NCBI RefSeq assembly: GCF_009857745.1
Contig: NZ_WWEN01000002.1
Coordinates: 124,001-188,000 of the forward strand
Origin: Thalassovita mangrovi
GTDB lineage: Bacteria > Pseudomonadota > Alphaproteobacteria > Rhodobacterales > Rhodobacteraceae
Length of the DNA: 64,000 nt
Direction: 5' to 3'
The notes below the pieces were generated by a model. The model was not told the DNA's origin. It ran no database searches and saw only the letters and a program-made list of their open reading frames with translations. The translations under genes were made by a program, and so were the position numbers. Below are positions 44,371-53,694 of this stretch, in pieces. Position 1 is the first letter of the stretch, and every line of letters begins with the position of its first letter.

Positions 44371-45069
44371 ATGGCGCTCATTGATCTAACCAGCTTTCAG
44401 GGCAACGAGAAATACGACGAATTTCTGGTGAGCTTGGGCGAGACGCTGGGCTTCAGTCATGCATCTTATGCAACGACGAGCCTGGTGACGGGCGATATTC
44501 ACGGCTTCACAACATACCCTGACGAATGGGAAATCCATTACGCCACCAAGGGCATGCAGCGGTTCGATCCGACGCTGCAGGCGGCGGCGCTCAGTGTTGC
44601 CCCGGTCGATTGGCAACGGCTGCGGGAACATGAAAAGTTCAAACTGGTCTTTTCCGACGCCCATGATTTCGGCATTTCCGATCGCGGGCTGAGCATTCCC
44701 ATTCGCGGCCCCTACGGGGATTTCGGCCTGTTGAGCGTCGCCCACGAATGCTCCGCCGAGGAATGGAAGAAATTCCTGCCCACCGTGATCGGCGACCTGC
44801 AGATGGCCGCCGTGCACCTGCATGACAATGTGCTTAACTCCGATATTCTGCCCAAGGCGCTGGCGCGCCCGACCCTTTCCAACCGGGAACTGGAAATCAT
44901 GCAATGGGTCGCCGCCGGGAAATCGCAGCAGGACATCGGCGATATCCTGTCGATTTCTCATCGAACGGTTGAAGTTCACATCCGGTCCGGGCGCGAAAAA
45001 TTGGGTGCGCTTACAACCGCACAGGCGGTTGGGCGCGCGATCAGCCTGGGTCTGATCCACCCCAGTTGA
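44371..45069 (+). CDS. LuxR-family quorum-sensing transcriptional regulator
   Basis: The 232-residue protein has an N-terminal autoinducer-binding domain with all six TraR-type pocket residues (W53, Y57, D66, P67, W81, G113). A C-terminal LuxR helix-turn-helix follows (TLSNRELEIMQWVAAGKSQQDIGDILSISHRTVEVHI in segments, residues 168-205). It should bind an acyl-homoserine lactone and regulate its own targets. It lies 111 bases upstream of the synthase gene on the same strand, so the pair is self-contained. The 255 bases upstream hold no other gene; a GCTC/GAGC dyad at 44294-44304 is weak. Confidence 0.93.
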   Translation: MALIDLTSFQGNEKYDEFLVSLGETLGFSHASYATTSLVTGDIHGFTTYPDEWEIHYATKGMQRFDPTLQAAALSVAPVDWQRLREHEKFKLVFSDAHDFGISDRGLSIPIRGPYGDFGLLSVAHECSAEEWKKFLPTVIGDLQMAAVHLHDNVLNSDILPKALARPTLSNRELEIMQWVAAGKSQQDIGDILSISHRTVEVHIRSGREKLGALTTAQAVGRAISLGLIHPS

Positions 45070-45180
45070 GCGAAAAGCGCCCAATTTACAACATTCTACA
45101 CGGCTACGGGAATCCCCTAATAGTAGTATTGTCCAATTTTGCTCAAACTGAGTTCAAATCGGCAATAATAGGGGAAAGCC

Positions 45181-46050
45181 ATGATTTTGACCGTAGACGC
45201 CTTGAACCGCCACTTATTCAAGGAAATCCTGGATGAAATGTATGCCCTGCGCGCACGGGTCTTCCATGATCGCCTGGGCTGGGATGTCGTCATCACCGAC
45301 GGCAAGGAAATCGACGAATTCGATGCCCTGTCTCCCACCTACCTGATCGCGCTTGACGACGAAGGGGATGTCGTCGGATGCCTGCGCCTTCTGCAGACGA
45401 CCGGCCCGCACATGCTGGCGGATGTCTTCTATGACATTCTCGACGGTGAACCGCCGCTGCGCAGCGCCCAGCTGTGGGAAGTCACCCGTTTCTGCGTCGA
45501 CACGCAGAAGCTTCGCGGCGGCAAGACCCGCAACTCGGTGTCTTACGTGACCTCGGAACTGTTCATCGCGGCAACCGAATACGGCAAGAACGCCGGTATT
45601 CTCGATGCGATCGCCGTGATCGATCCGGTGATGAACCGGGTGATGATCCGGTCGCAGAACGCGCCTTACGACTATGTCGGTTCGACCAAGCAGATGGGCA
45701 AGGTCAAGGCGATGGCGGCCCTGCTCGATTGCTCGGATGAACGGATCGCCAGCATCCGCGATTTCGCCGGCATCAACCACGATGTCTTCGGCACCGAAGA
45801 AGAGGCGCTGAGCCTGTTCAAGGGAAGCGACGCCAAGAAAGGCGACCGCGAGATCGCGCTGGAATCGGCCTATGATTTCGCGGCCGAGCCGGAGGCCACC
45901 CGCAAGCCGACGCTGCAGGAACTGCGCGAGTATTGCGAAAGCCAGATTTCCACCGCGGCGGATGACGACGAAAAGGTCGCGGCCCTGGCGCTCAAGCTCG
46001 AACTGGCCGAAATCCTGCGCGGCGACGTCCATAAACGCTGCGACGCCTGA
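45181..46050 (+). CDS. LuxI-type acyl-homoserine-lactone synthase with a C-terminal extension
   Basis: The 289-residue protein carries the eight invariant LuxI residues: R24, F28, W34, D45, D48, R69, E100 and R103. It should make an acyl-homoserine lactone from SAM and acyl-ACP. The core ends near residue 215. The final 70 or so residues form an extra helical, charged segment (TRKPTLQELREYCESQI, then AADDDEKVAALALKLELAEIL) absent from classical LuxI, which is about 200 residues long. ATG 45181 follows TAGGGGAAAGCC. acpP is encoded 5 kb away. Confidence 0.92.
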   Translation: MILTVDALNRHLFKEILDEMYALRARVFHDRLGWDVVITDGKEIDEFDALSPTYLIALDDEGDVVGCLRLLQTTGPHMLADVFYDILDGEPPLRSAQLWEVTRFCVDTQKLRGGKTRNSVSYVTSELFIAATEYGKNAGILDAIAVIDPVMNRVMIRSQNAPYDYVGSTKQMGKVKAMAALLDCSDERIASIRDFAGINHDVFGTEEEALSLFKGSDAKKGDREIALESAYDFAAEPEATRKPTLQELREYCESQISTAADDDEKVAALALKLELAEILRGDVHKRCDA

Positions 46051-46112
46051 CAGGCACCACTCACGCAACGCACAAAATGGCTGACCCCGTGTAAATCACG
46101 GGGCCGGCCATT

Positions 46113-46529
46113 TCACGTTCCGAAATTGTCCCCCACCTGCAGCGGCGCCATACGGATCAGTCTGGAATCCGCCACCCCCGCCTGCCGGTGCACCATCGCC
46201 GCGCGGTATTCGGGATCCTTCAGCATGTCGGCAAAGGCCTGCGGGCCGGGGTATTCGGCGATGAAGCACAGATCCCACTGCTGATCCCTGGGACCGATCA
46301 CCATCTGCTCCATCCGGCCGCGCCAGACGATGCGCCCGCCCAGGCGCTTGAACACCGGCTCGCTGCCCTTGCCGTAAGCGGCATAGGCCTCGGCCCCGGT
46401 CGCGTCGCGCCCGTCGGCATACTCCGCCCTGTCGCGCAGCCTGACCAGATTGAGCATATGGATCGGCCCGGGCCGGTCATTTGCGCGGAACGCGTCGAAA
46501 TCGTCCTTTGAAAAGCTGGTGTAGTCCAT
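46113..46529 (-). CDS. DUF1330-family protein
   Basis: The 138-residue protein has the ferredoxin-like alpha-beta barrel pattern of DUF1330: MDYTSFSKDDFDAF, HMLNLVRLRDRAEYADG, AYGKGSEPVFKRLGG and LCFIAEYPGPQAFADMLKDPEYRAAMVHR, in segments. This family is small, probably enzymatic or substrate-binding, with no firm function. GGAGGACGTG is the SD region. It is read toward the luxI gene, so the two converge. Confidence 0.82.
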   Translation of the reverse strand: MDYTSFSKDDFDAFRANDRPGPIHMLNLVRLRDRAEYADGRDATGAEAYAAYGKGSEPVFKRLGGRIVWRGRMEQMVIGPRDQQWDLCFIAEYPGPQAFADMLKDPEYRAAMVHRQAGVADSRLIRMAPLQVGDNFGT

Positions 46530-46613
46530 CACGTCCTCCCTGTGATCGCGCTCAGGAAAGGCCGGGCGGGGCAAACCGTCAACATGCGGGCCGAAAAACG
46601 CAGCGGAAAAAGC

Positions 46614-46643
46614 GAAAAGGCCGCCCCTGGGGGCGGCCTTTTG
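46614..46643 (-). terminator. Intrinsic terminator after tig
   Basis: AAAAGGCCGCCCC pairs with GGGGCGGCCTTTT with only TG between them, so the loop opens a few pairs. The run of T is on both strands. It is located 25 bases after the trigger factor stop codon. Confidence 0.88.
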
Positions 46644-46667
46644 CAAAATGCGATATGGAAAGGAAGA

Positions 46668-48002
46668 TTATTCGTCTTCCAGCGCTTCCACGGCTTTCTG
46701 CAGATCGTCCTTGCTGATCTCTTTTTCCGACACTTTGGCCTGTTCGACCACGTGGTCGATGACCTTGTCTTCGAAGATCGGCGCGCGCAGCTGCTGCTGC
46801 ATCTGCTGGTTCTGCTGGATGAATTCGAAGAACTGACGTTCCTGACCCGGGTACTGACGCGCCTGGTTCATGATCGCCTGGGTCATCTCGGCATCGGTGA
46901 CCTCGACCTCGGCCTTCTGGCCCAGCTCGGCCAGCAGCAGGCCCAGACGCACGCGGCGTTCGGCCAGCTTGTTATGCTCGTCGGTCGGCTCGATCTTGTC
47001 GTGGTTGTGATCGTGCACGTCGGGGTGCTCCTCGTGCCACAGCTGATGCGCGATCTGCTGGGCTTCGGCTTCGACCAGGCTCGGCGGCAGGTCGAAGGAC
47101 ACCAGGGTGTCCAGCTTGTCCAGCAGCTGACGCTTCAGCACCTGACGCGCGGCGCCGGCATATTCGGCTTCCAGACGCTCGGAAACCTGAGATTTCAGCG
47201 CGGCCAGATCCTCGGAGCCGAATTTCTTCGCCAGCTCGTCGTCGATCTCGGCCGCTTTGGGTTCCTTGACCGCCTTGATGGTGCATTCGAACACCGCTTC
47301 CTTGCCGGCCAGGTTTTCCGCGCCGTATTCCTCGGGGAAGGTCACGGTGACGTCTTTCTGCTCATCGGCCTTCACGCCGATCAGCTGATCTTCGAAACCG
47401 GGGATGAAAGAACCGGAGCCCAGCACCAGCGGGTAATCTTCGGCCGCGCCGCCTTCAAAGGCTTCGCCGTCGACCTTGCCGACGAAATCGAACACGATCT
47501 GGTCGCCTTCCTTGGCCTTGGAGCCTTTCTTGCGGTCGGCAAAATCCTGTGCGGTTTCGGCCAGCGATGCCAGCGCTTCGTCGACGGCCGCGTCATCGGC
47601 CTTGACCACCAGGCGTTCCAGCTCGACGCCCGAGAAATCGACTTCGGGGATTTCCGGCAGCGCTTCATAGGTCATAGTGACCTTCATGTCGTCGCCTTCT
47701 TTCCAGTCTTCCGCGCCGACCATTTCGACCTGCGGCTGCAGCGCCGGACGATCGCCGGAGTCTTCGAAATGCTTGTTCATCGCCTCGTCGACGGCTTCCT
47801 GCATGGCTTCGCCCAGCAGGCGCTGACCGAACTGCTTTTTCAGCAGGGCCATCGGCACCTTGCCCTTGCGGAAGCCCTTCATTTCGATTTCCGGCTGCGC
47901 CTCGGCAAGCTTGGCGTTGACTTTGTCGTCAAGCTCCTGCGCGGTCAGCATCATTTCATAGGCGCGCTTCAGGCCTTCATTCTGGGTCTCGGTGACCTGC
48001 AT
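46668..48002 (-). CDS. tig: Trigger factor
   Basis: The 444-residue ribosome-bound chaperone has the N-terminal ribosome-binding loop ([20 protein letters not shown]), a central FKBP-like prolyl isomerase domain (about 150-240, [22 protein letters not shown] in segments) and helical C-terminal arms. It folds nascent chains. The start at 48002 ([16 protein letters not shown]) is the canonical beginning. The tRNA-Leu gene lies 23 bases upstream on the same strand. Confidence 0.96.
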   Translation of the reverse strand: MQVTETQNEGLKRAYEMMLTAQELDDKVNAKLAEAQPEIEMKGFRKGKVPMALLKKQFGQRLLGEAMQEAVDEAMNKHFEDSGDRPALQPQVEMVGAEDWKEGDDMKVTMTYEALPEIPEVDFSGVELERLVVKADDAAVDEALASLAETAQDFADRKKGSKAKEGDQIVFDFVGKVDGEAFEGGAAEDYPLVLGSGSFIPGFEDQLIGVKADEQKDVTVTFPEEYGAENLAGKEAVFECTIKAVKEPKAAEIDDELAKKFGSEDLAALKSQVSERLEAEYAGAARQVLKRQLLDKLDTLVSFDLPPSLVEAEAQQIAHQLWHEEHPDVHDHNHDKIEPTDEHNKLAERRVRLGLLLAELGQKAEVEVTDAEMTQAIMNQARQYPGQERQFFEFIQQNQQMQQQLRAPIFEDKVIDHVVEQAKVSEKEISKDDLQKAVEALEDE

Positions 48003-48024
48003 GTTCTCGTCCTTTTTTCCAACC

Positions 48025-48109
48025 TGGTGCGGGTGAAGGGACTTGAACCCCCACGCCTTGCGGCGCCAGAACCTAAATCTGGTGCGTCTACCAATTCCGC
48101 CACACCCGC
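48025..48109 (-). tRNA. tRNA-Leu (anticodon TAG)
   Basis: The 85-nt gene on the minus strand has acceptor stem GCGGGTG/CACCCGC, discriminator A and an encoded CCA. The D arm is GGTAGACGC, the anticodon stem-loop CCAGATTTAGGTTCTGG carries TAG at positions 34-36, a long class II variable arm follows (CGCCGCAAGGCG), and the T loop is GTTCAAGTC. It decodes CUA and probably other CUN leucine codons. Confidence 0.97.
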
Positions 48110-48250
48110 AAAACTCGGGCAGGCAGCCCCGTCAAAGACGAGACTGCCCGCAGTTCCGGCGCTATCTAGCAAACAGTTCCAACGGATGCGAGAGGAAAAT
48201 TAAGCGGCTCTGAAACGAAAAATTCACTAAAAAGGACAAGACAAGTGCCG

Positions 48251-48299
48251 TTATCCTCATTAATCTGTCTGTAAAAAAGCAGGCAGAGCAGTAGGATAA
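48251..48299 (+). promoter_or_regulatory. Stem-loop covering the ribosome-binding site of the Hint gene
   Basis: Arms of about 20 bases, starting TTATCCT and ending AGGATAA, can pair with few mismatches (inner pairs CTGTCTG/CAGGCAG) around a TAAAAAAG-type loop. The ATG is six bases after the hairpin and AGGA of the SD is inside the 3' arm. Folding would hide the SD. Confidence 0.55.
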
Positions 48300-48305
48300 A
48301 CGCCC

Positions 48306-48797
48306 ATGGAACTCAAAACTCTGGGGCGCATAAGCGGTCAAAGAACCGCAAAGCGTCACGTTGACCTTATCAACGGGCTTATGCCCGGCACCTTGGTATT
48401 GACCGAAGACGGCGCGTTGCCGGTCGAAACCCTGGCCCCCGGCGACCGTATCATTACCCGCAATACCGGGCTGGTGACGCTGAAAGCGATCGAACACGAC
48501 TTCGAGATTTGCGAAACCGTGCGCATCCGCGCCGGATCGCTGGGCCATGACCGCCCCGACGCCGACACGATCCTGCCCTCGCGGCAGAAGATCCTGATCC
48601 GCGACTGGCGCGCCAAGGCGCTGTATTGCGAGGACGAGGCCCTGGTCGACGCCCGCCGCCTGATCGACGGCGAATATGTCCGGCTGCAACCGCGCGCCCA
48701 GCACATGGTGTTCCGGCTCTATTTCGACGACCCGCAGGTGATCTATGCCGACGGTCTGGAACTGGAATGCGCCACCGCGCCGGTCATGGCCGGCTAA
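48306..48797 (+). CDS. Hint-fold protein without the catalytic cysteine
   Basis: The 163-residue protein has the start of a Hedgehog/intein (Hint_2-type) domain: GLMPGTLVLTEDGALPVETLAPGDRIITRNTG in segments. In processing Hint domains a cysteine precedes the x-x-PGT motif; here that place is glycine (NGLMPGT), and no serine or threonine replaces it. LPSRQKILIRDW and YVRLQPRAQH resemble later Hint strands. Self-splicing is therefore unlikely. Similar small stand-alone Hint proteins occur in Roseobacter genomes. Its 3' end overlaps the next gene (opposite strand) by 14 bases. Confidence 0.82.
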   Translation: MELKTLGRISGQRTAKRHVDLINGLMPGTLVLTEDGALPVETLAPGDRIITRNTGLVTLKAIEHDFEICETVRIRAGSLGHDRPDADTILPSRQKILIRDWRAKALYCEDEALVDARRLIDGEYVRLQPRAQHMVFRLYFDDPQVIYADGLELECATAPVMAG

Positions 48798-50463
48798 GCA
48801 GACGCCTCAAGACGTTCGGCAATTGCTCGGGCAGGTCCTCCGCGATCAGCCCGGGCCCGAAGTCCAACGCACATTCGACATGCAGCCAGGCCGCGGTTTC
48901 CGCCGCCTGTTGCGGCGCAATTCCCCGCGCCAGCAGCCCGGCGATGAAGCCGGTCAGCACATCCCCCGACCCTGCCGTCGCCAGCCAGGGCGCCGCCCGT
49001 TCGTATTGCGCCGAATTGATGCTGCAGCGCCCGTCCGGCGCCGCGATCACCGTGTCGGGCCCCTTGAACAACACCAGGCAGCCCGCCCGTTTCGCCGCCT
49101 CCCGCGTCGCATCCACCTTGGAATAGGCCGGGCCTTTTGTGGGCACAGCCTCCAGCTTCGCCGCGATATCCGGGAACAGTCGTTTGAATTCGCCCGCATG
49201 CGGGGTCAGCACGCATTTGTCGTGCAGCTTGGCAAACAGTGCCGCGTCCTTTGCCAGCAGGGTCAGCGCATCGGCATCCAGCACCGTCGCCCGCCCCGCC
49301 TCCAGCGCGGTGGCAACCAGTGCCGCCGCATCTTCGTCGAGCCCAAGCGCCGGCCCCAGCCCGATCGCGTTGAACCGCGCATCCTCCAGCACCTTGGCCA
49401 GCGCCGTCGCATCGCCCACCTGCCGCAGCATGATCGCGGTGACCTGCGCCGCCACCTCCTTCTGCGCCGCTGGCGGCACCGCCAGCGTCACCAGCCCGGC
49501 CCCGACCCTGAGAGCCCCCCGCGCCGCCATTCGCGCCGCCCCGGTCCGGCCGGGCCCGCCCGCAAGGATCAGGGCGTGGCCATGGGAATATTTGTGCGTG
49601 TCGCTGAACTTGGTCAGTGTTGATATCGTCGGATCGAACAAGCGTACAGCGTCGGCGATACAGGCATCCTTGAGACCAATATCCTTGACGACTACTTTTC
49701 CGCACCAAAGCGTTCCGCCGTCCGGTGGGCCTTTGGCCAACAGGTAGTGCCCGATTTTCGCGCGATGGAATGATACCGTCAGATCGGTAGGGAACGCCCC
49801 CTCCAAATTGCGGCCCGAGTCACTGCAAATGCCGCTGGGAATATCGACAGCGACGTATTTGGGTCTATCCTTTTGGTGCCAGCTGAAGACGCGGGGCACA
49901 AAACCATGCCACGTACGTTCTGTATCGTCCGGCATCAGGCGGGTAAGGCCGGTTCCGAAAACTGCGTCGACAACCAAATCATGGTCGCATTCGTCGAGGG
50001 TATCCTCGATAAAGTTGTCATCCCACCTGTGAACGCCTGCGTTTTCCAACCACCGCTCATAATTCGCCTTCGCATCCGGCGGCATTTTCACCGCATCACC
50101 GTAGAGAAAAACCTCCACCTCCCAGCCCCGCTGCCGCAACAGCCGCGCCACCACGAACCCGTCGCCGCCATTATTCCCCGGCCCGCACAGCACCACCGCC
50201 CTGAACTTCTTCTGTTCACAAATATCCTGGGGGGAATCCGGCAACGCCGGATGGAGGGCAACGCCCCCCTTCTCCGCCGGACGGGCAATGCCCCCCTCCC
50301 CGCCTGCCGCATCCGCCCCGGCAAGCTCCGGCCATTCCTCGAAAATCGCCTCGACAACGCCCGCGCCTGCGCGCTCCATCAGCTCCAGCCCGGTCACCTC
50401 ACCCGACTCGATGGCGGCGGTTTCGATGGCGCGCATTTGTGCAGCGGTCAGGAGTTCTGTCAT
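48784..50463 (-). CDS. Bifunctional NAD(P)H-hydrate epimerase/ADP-dependent dehydratase
   Basis: The 559-residue repair enzyme has an N-terminal YjeF epimerase domain (residues 1 to about 235: LLTAAQMRAIETAAIES, CGPGNNGGDGFVVARLL, AVDIPSGICSDSG). A C-terminal ATP/ADP-dependent dehydratase domain follows (about 270-555: HALILAGGPGRTGAARMAARGALRVGAGLVT in segments, LTPHAGEF, GSGDVLTGFIAGLLA). It restores hydrated NAD(P)H. Residues about 53-86 (GGEGGIARPAEKGGVAL through SPQDICEQKK) come from repeat R1 inserted in frame. The ATG at 50463 gives the family start. It is equivalent to nnr. Confidence 0.94.
   Translation of the reverse strand: MTELLTAAQMRAIETAAIESGEVTGLELMERAGAGVVEAIFEEWPELAGADAAGGEGGIARPAEKGGVALHPALPDSPQDICEQKKFRAVVLCGPGNNGGDGFVVARLLRQRGWEVEVFLYGDAVKMPPDAKANYERWLENAGVHRWDDNFIEDTLDECDHDLVVDAVFGTGLTRLMPDDTERTWHGFVPRVFSWHQKDRPKYVAVDIPSGICSDSGRNLEGAFPTDLTVSFHRAKIGHYLLAKGPPDGGTLWCGKVVVKDIGLKDACIADAVRLFDPTISTLTKFSDTHKYSHGHALILAGGPGRTGAARMAARGALRVGAGLVTLAVPPAAQKEVAAQVTAIMLRQVGDATALAKVLEDARFNAIGLGPALGLDEDAAALVATALEAGRATVLDADALTLLAKDAALFAKLHDKCVLTPHAGEFKRLFPDIAAKLEAVPTKGPAYSKVDATREAAKRAGCLVLFKGPDTVIAAPDGRCSINSAQYERAAPWLATAGSGDVLTGFIAGLLARGIAPQQAAETAAWLHVECALDFGPGLIAEDLPEQLPNVLRRLLSRP
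50206..50300. repeat. Dispersed repeat family R1, copy 3 (inside a coding sequence)
   Basis: This copy begins CTTCTTCTGTTC at 50206, then AAATATCCTGGGGGG, GAATCCGGCAACGCCGGAT (a hairpin), GGAGGGCAACGCCCCCCTT (second hairpin) and a third GGGCAATGCCCCCC. It lies inside the NAD(P)H-hydrate repair gene, on the opposite orientation to its reading direction, and keeps the frame. The other copies are intergenic. Confidence 0.75.
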
Positions 50464-50522
50464 GATTTCAGCCCAAAAGTTTTCAAACGGCACATCTTTT
50501 AATCATCTTGCCGTTATTTTAA

Positions 50523-50975
<453 letters not shown>

Positions 50976-51002
50976 CACCCCATAAACGAAAGGGATAAGG
51001 GA

Positions 51003-52409
51003 ATGAGCAAGGACGCAGTTCTCAAGACCATCGCGGATGAAGACGTCGAATATGTCGATATCCGCTTCACCGATCCGCGCGGCAAGCTGCAGCACGTGAC
51101 CGTGGTTGCCGATCTGGTCGACGAAGACTTCCTGGAAGAAGGCTTCATGTTCGATGGCTCCTCCATCGCAGGCTGGAAGTCGATCGAAGCGTCGGACATG
51201 AAACTGATGCCCGACACCGACTCGGCCTATATCGATCCGTTCTATGCCGAAAAAACCCTGTGCATTCACTGCTCGGTCGTCGAACCCGACACCGGTGAAC
51301 CCTATGAGCGCGACCCGCGCGGCACCGCCGAAAAGGCCGAAGCCTATCTGAAATCGACCGGTATCGGCGACGTGGCCTATATGGGCCCGGAAGCTGAATT
51401 CTTCCTGTTCGACAACGTCAAGTATTCGACCTCGATGAACAAAGTGTCCTACGAAGTCGACGCGATCGACGCCTCGTGGAACACCGACACCGATTACGAA
51501 ATGGGCAACTCGGGCCACCGTCCGGGCGTCAAGGGCGGCTATTTCCCGGTCAACCCGATCGACGACGCGCAGGACCTGCGTTCGGAAATGCTGTCGACCA
51601 TGAAGCGCATCGGCATGAAGGTCGACAAGCACCACCACGAAGTGGCGTCGTGCCAGCACGAACTGGGCCTGATCTTCGGGACCGTCACCAAACAGGCTGA
51701 CGAGATCCAGAAGTACAAGTACATCATCCACAACGTGGCGCAGGCTTACGGCAAATCGGCAACCTTCATGCCGAAGCCGATCGCGGGCGACAACGGCACC
51801 GGCATGCACGTGAACATGTCGATCTGGAAAGACGGCAAGCCGCTCTTCGCCGGCGACAAATACGCCGACCTGAGCATGGAAGCGCTGTACTTCATCGGCG
51901 GCATCCTGAAGCACGCCAAGGCGCTGAACGCCTTCACCAACCCGTCGACCAACTCCTACAAGCGTCTGATCCCGGGTTTCGAAGCCCCCGTTCTGCGCGC
52001 CTATTCGGCCCGCAACCGTTCGGGCTGCGTGCGTATTCCGTGGGCGGAATCGCCGAAGGCAAAGCGTGTGGAAGCCCGCTTCCCCGATCCCTCGGCAAAC
52101 CCCTACCTGGCCTTCTCTGCTCTGCTGATGGCCGGCATCGACGGCATCAAGAACAAGATCGATCCGGGCGAAGCCATGGACAAGAACCTGTACGATCTGC
52201 CCGCCGAAGAACTGGCCGGTATCCCGACCGTCTGCGGTTCGCTGCGTGAAGCCCTGGACGAGCTGCAGGCCGACATGGACTTCCTGATCGCCGGTGACGT
52301 GTTCACCAAAGATCAGATCGACGGCTACATCGCGCTGAAGATGGAAGAGATCCAGCAGTACGAACACACCCCGCACCCGGTTGAATTCGCGCTGTACTAC
52401 AGCTGCTGA
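51003..52409 (+). CDS. glnA: Glutamine synthetase type I
   Basis: The 468-residue enzyme ligates ammonia to glutamate with ATP. The metal-binding motif [14 protein letters not shown] loop [19 protein letters not shown] (in segments), [11 protein letters not shown] and the adenylylation tyrosine Y397 in NLYDLPAEE are present. The length and the tyrosine indicate a GlnE-regulated GSI. It forms an operon with glnB, and a terminator follows. Confidence 0.97.
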   Translation: MSKDAVLKTIADEDVEYVDIRFTDPRGKLQHVTVVADLVDEDFLEEGFMFDGSSIAGWKSIEASDMKLMPDTDSAYIDPFYAEKTLCIHCSVVEPDTGEPYERDPRGTAEKAEAYLKSTGIGDVAYMGPEAEFFLFDNVKYSTSMNKVSYEVDAIDASWNTDTDYEMGNSGHRPGVKGGYFPVNPIDDAQDLRSEMLSTMKRIGMKVDKHHHEVASCQHELGLIFGTVTKQADEIQKYKYIIHNVAQAYGKSATFMPKPIAGDNGTGMHVNMSIWKDGKPLFAGDKYADLSMEALYFIGGILKHAKALNAFTNPSTNSYKRLIPGFEAPVLRAYSARNRSGCVRIPWAESPKAKRVEARFPDPSANPYLAFSALLMAGIDGIKNKIDPGEAMDKNLYDLPAEELAGIPTVCGSLREALDELQADMDFLIAGDVFTKDQIDGYIALKMEEIQQYEHTPHPVEFALYYSC

Positions 52410-52433
52410 TTTACCCGCAGGGGAAGAGTACGG

Positions 52434-52462
52434 AAAAGGGCGCCTGCGGGCGCCCTTTTTTA
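52434..52462 (+). terminator. Intrinsic terminator of the glnBA operon
   Basis: AAAAGGGCGCC pairs with GGGCGCCCTTTTTT, with a TGC-type loop and a run of six T. It is 25 bases after the glnA stop codon. Confidence 0.9.
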
Positions 52463-52648
52463 TCAAGACAGCCTTAGCCATTGAGATTAAAGCACATTTT
52501 GCCAATTTCGCCGCCCCGCAGAGCACAATTAGGCCGGGAAAATTTTCGAAAAATTCACAACAATGCCTTCTTCCGCCGGAATTGCGCCACAGAATGTCCC
52601 ATTTTGACTTCCACAAATGTCTCACAGGTTTCGAGCTGGAGATATGTC

Positions 52649-53593
52649 ATGGAAAAGGACGTGTATCGGTATTCGGCAGGTTTGGTGTTCCTCGATGAAA
52701 AGCGTACCGAGGAAGCAGAGCTGAGCAACGCGCTGCAGGGCGTTCTGGAAGCGCGCGGTCAACGTATCCAGTCGGTGAACGTGCTGGAAAACGACCTGCT
52801 GCGCATCGTCACCGATACGCTGGAACTGGACCTGACCCCGCCGCTGCATCCCAACGAAATGGTGTTCGGCGCAGAGGACGACGACGGTATCGTGCCCTAT
52901 GCCGATATGCTGATCGGCCTGTCGCTGACGCTGCGCGACGATACGGATGCGGGTGACAGCGACCCGGCCGATATCGAACACAGCCTGAAATCCTATCTCG
53001 CCGAAATGACCAGCCGCGTCGCCACCCTGACGGAACCCGATTTCGTGCTGTGGCTGCGCCCCTCCGACCTGCTGGAAACCTCGGAATTCCTCAAGGCGGC
53101 CACCCAAATCAAGCCGCGCAAGGTCCGCCGGACGGCCGCGGAGGCGAAACCACGCCATGCCCGCCCTGCCCCCATTCTGTTGCCGCAGCCCCGCGCCGCG
53201 ACGGGTGCAGCCGCCAGCAATGTCACCCACGCGGCCGCCAAGCGGTTCCCCGAAATCCAGACCGCCTCGCGCAGCCTGGAAACCGAATACGAACGCCGCA
53301 CCCATGTGTGCGACAGCCAGATCGACGCGGCCGACCTGCGCTCGGCGATCTATCCCCCGACCGACGATGCCCAGGATGCCAATAACAGCTTCGCTATGCG
53401 CATGGCCAGCTGGGTGCTGGTGACCACCGTGGGGCTGTTTTTCCTGCCGGTCGCGGTGTTGCTGACCTTCGCCAACGTGGTGCGGGGCGAAGATTTCCGC
53501 CTGGCCGCGCATACCCTGGCGCTGACCGGGATGATGATGGCGCTGAACACCTCCGGCGCGCTGGCCGATACGATGAGCATGATCGGCCTCTGA
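52649..53593 (+). CDS. Hypothetical protein with a C-terminal two-helix membrane region
   Basis: The 314-residue protein starts EKDVYRYSAGLVFLDE, with an acidic region up to about residue 140 containing LRPSDLLETSEFLK, then a proline/alanine-rich linker (about 155-200). Two hydrophobic helices follow near the C-terminus (about 255-278 and 290-312, ASWVLVTTVGLFFLPVAVLLTF in segments). AGCTGGAGATATGTC precedes the ATG. I do not recognise it; the layout suggests a soluble domain tethered to the membrane at its C-terminus. It follows the glnA terminator, so it has its own promoter. Confidence 0.7.
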   Translation: MEKDVYRYSAGLVFLDEKRTEEAELSNALQGVLEARGQRIQSVNVLENDLLRIVTDTLELDLTPPLHPNEMVFGAEDDDGIVPYADMLIGLSLTLRDDTDAGDSDPADIEHSLKSYLAEMTSRVATLTEPDFVLWLRPSDLLETSEFLKAATQIKPRKVRRTAAEAKPRHARPAPILLPQPRAATGAAASNVTHAAAKRFPEIQTASRSLETEYERRTHVCDSQIDAADLRSAIYPPTDDAQDANNSFAMRMASWVLVTTVGLFFLPVAVLLTFANVVRGEDFRLAAHTLALTGMMMALNTSGALADTMSMIGL

Positions 53594-53616
53594 TCCCCGC
53601 GACAGCGATCTTTTCG

Positions 53617-53649
53617 AAACGCCGTCAAAATCATTTGGCGGCGTTTTTC
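53617..53649 (+). terminator. Terminator-like hairpin after the membrane protein gene
   Basis: AAACGCCG with CGGCGTTT (and inner TCAAA/TTTGG) makes a long stem with an ATCA loop, followed by TTTTTC. It is 24 bases after the stop codon. Confidence 0.75.
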
Positions 53650-53694
53650 ACTCCGGGTTACGCTGATCGCATTTAAACCGATCGGAACAGGCCC

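Noticed and set aside
45137-45157. Possible lux box before luxI (ATTTTGCTCA with TGAGTTCAAAT)
   Set aside because: Only about 7 of 11 bases pair and the form does not match a known lux box; no second copy before luxR.
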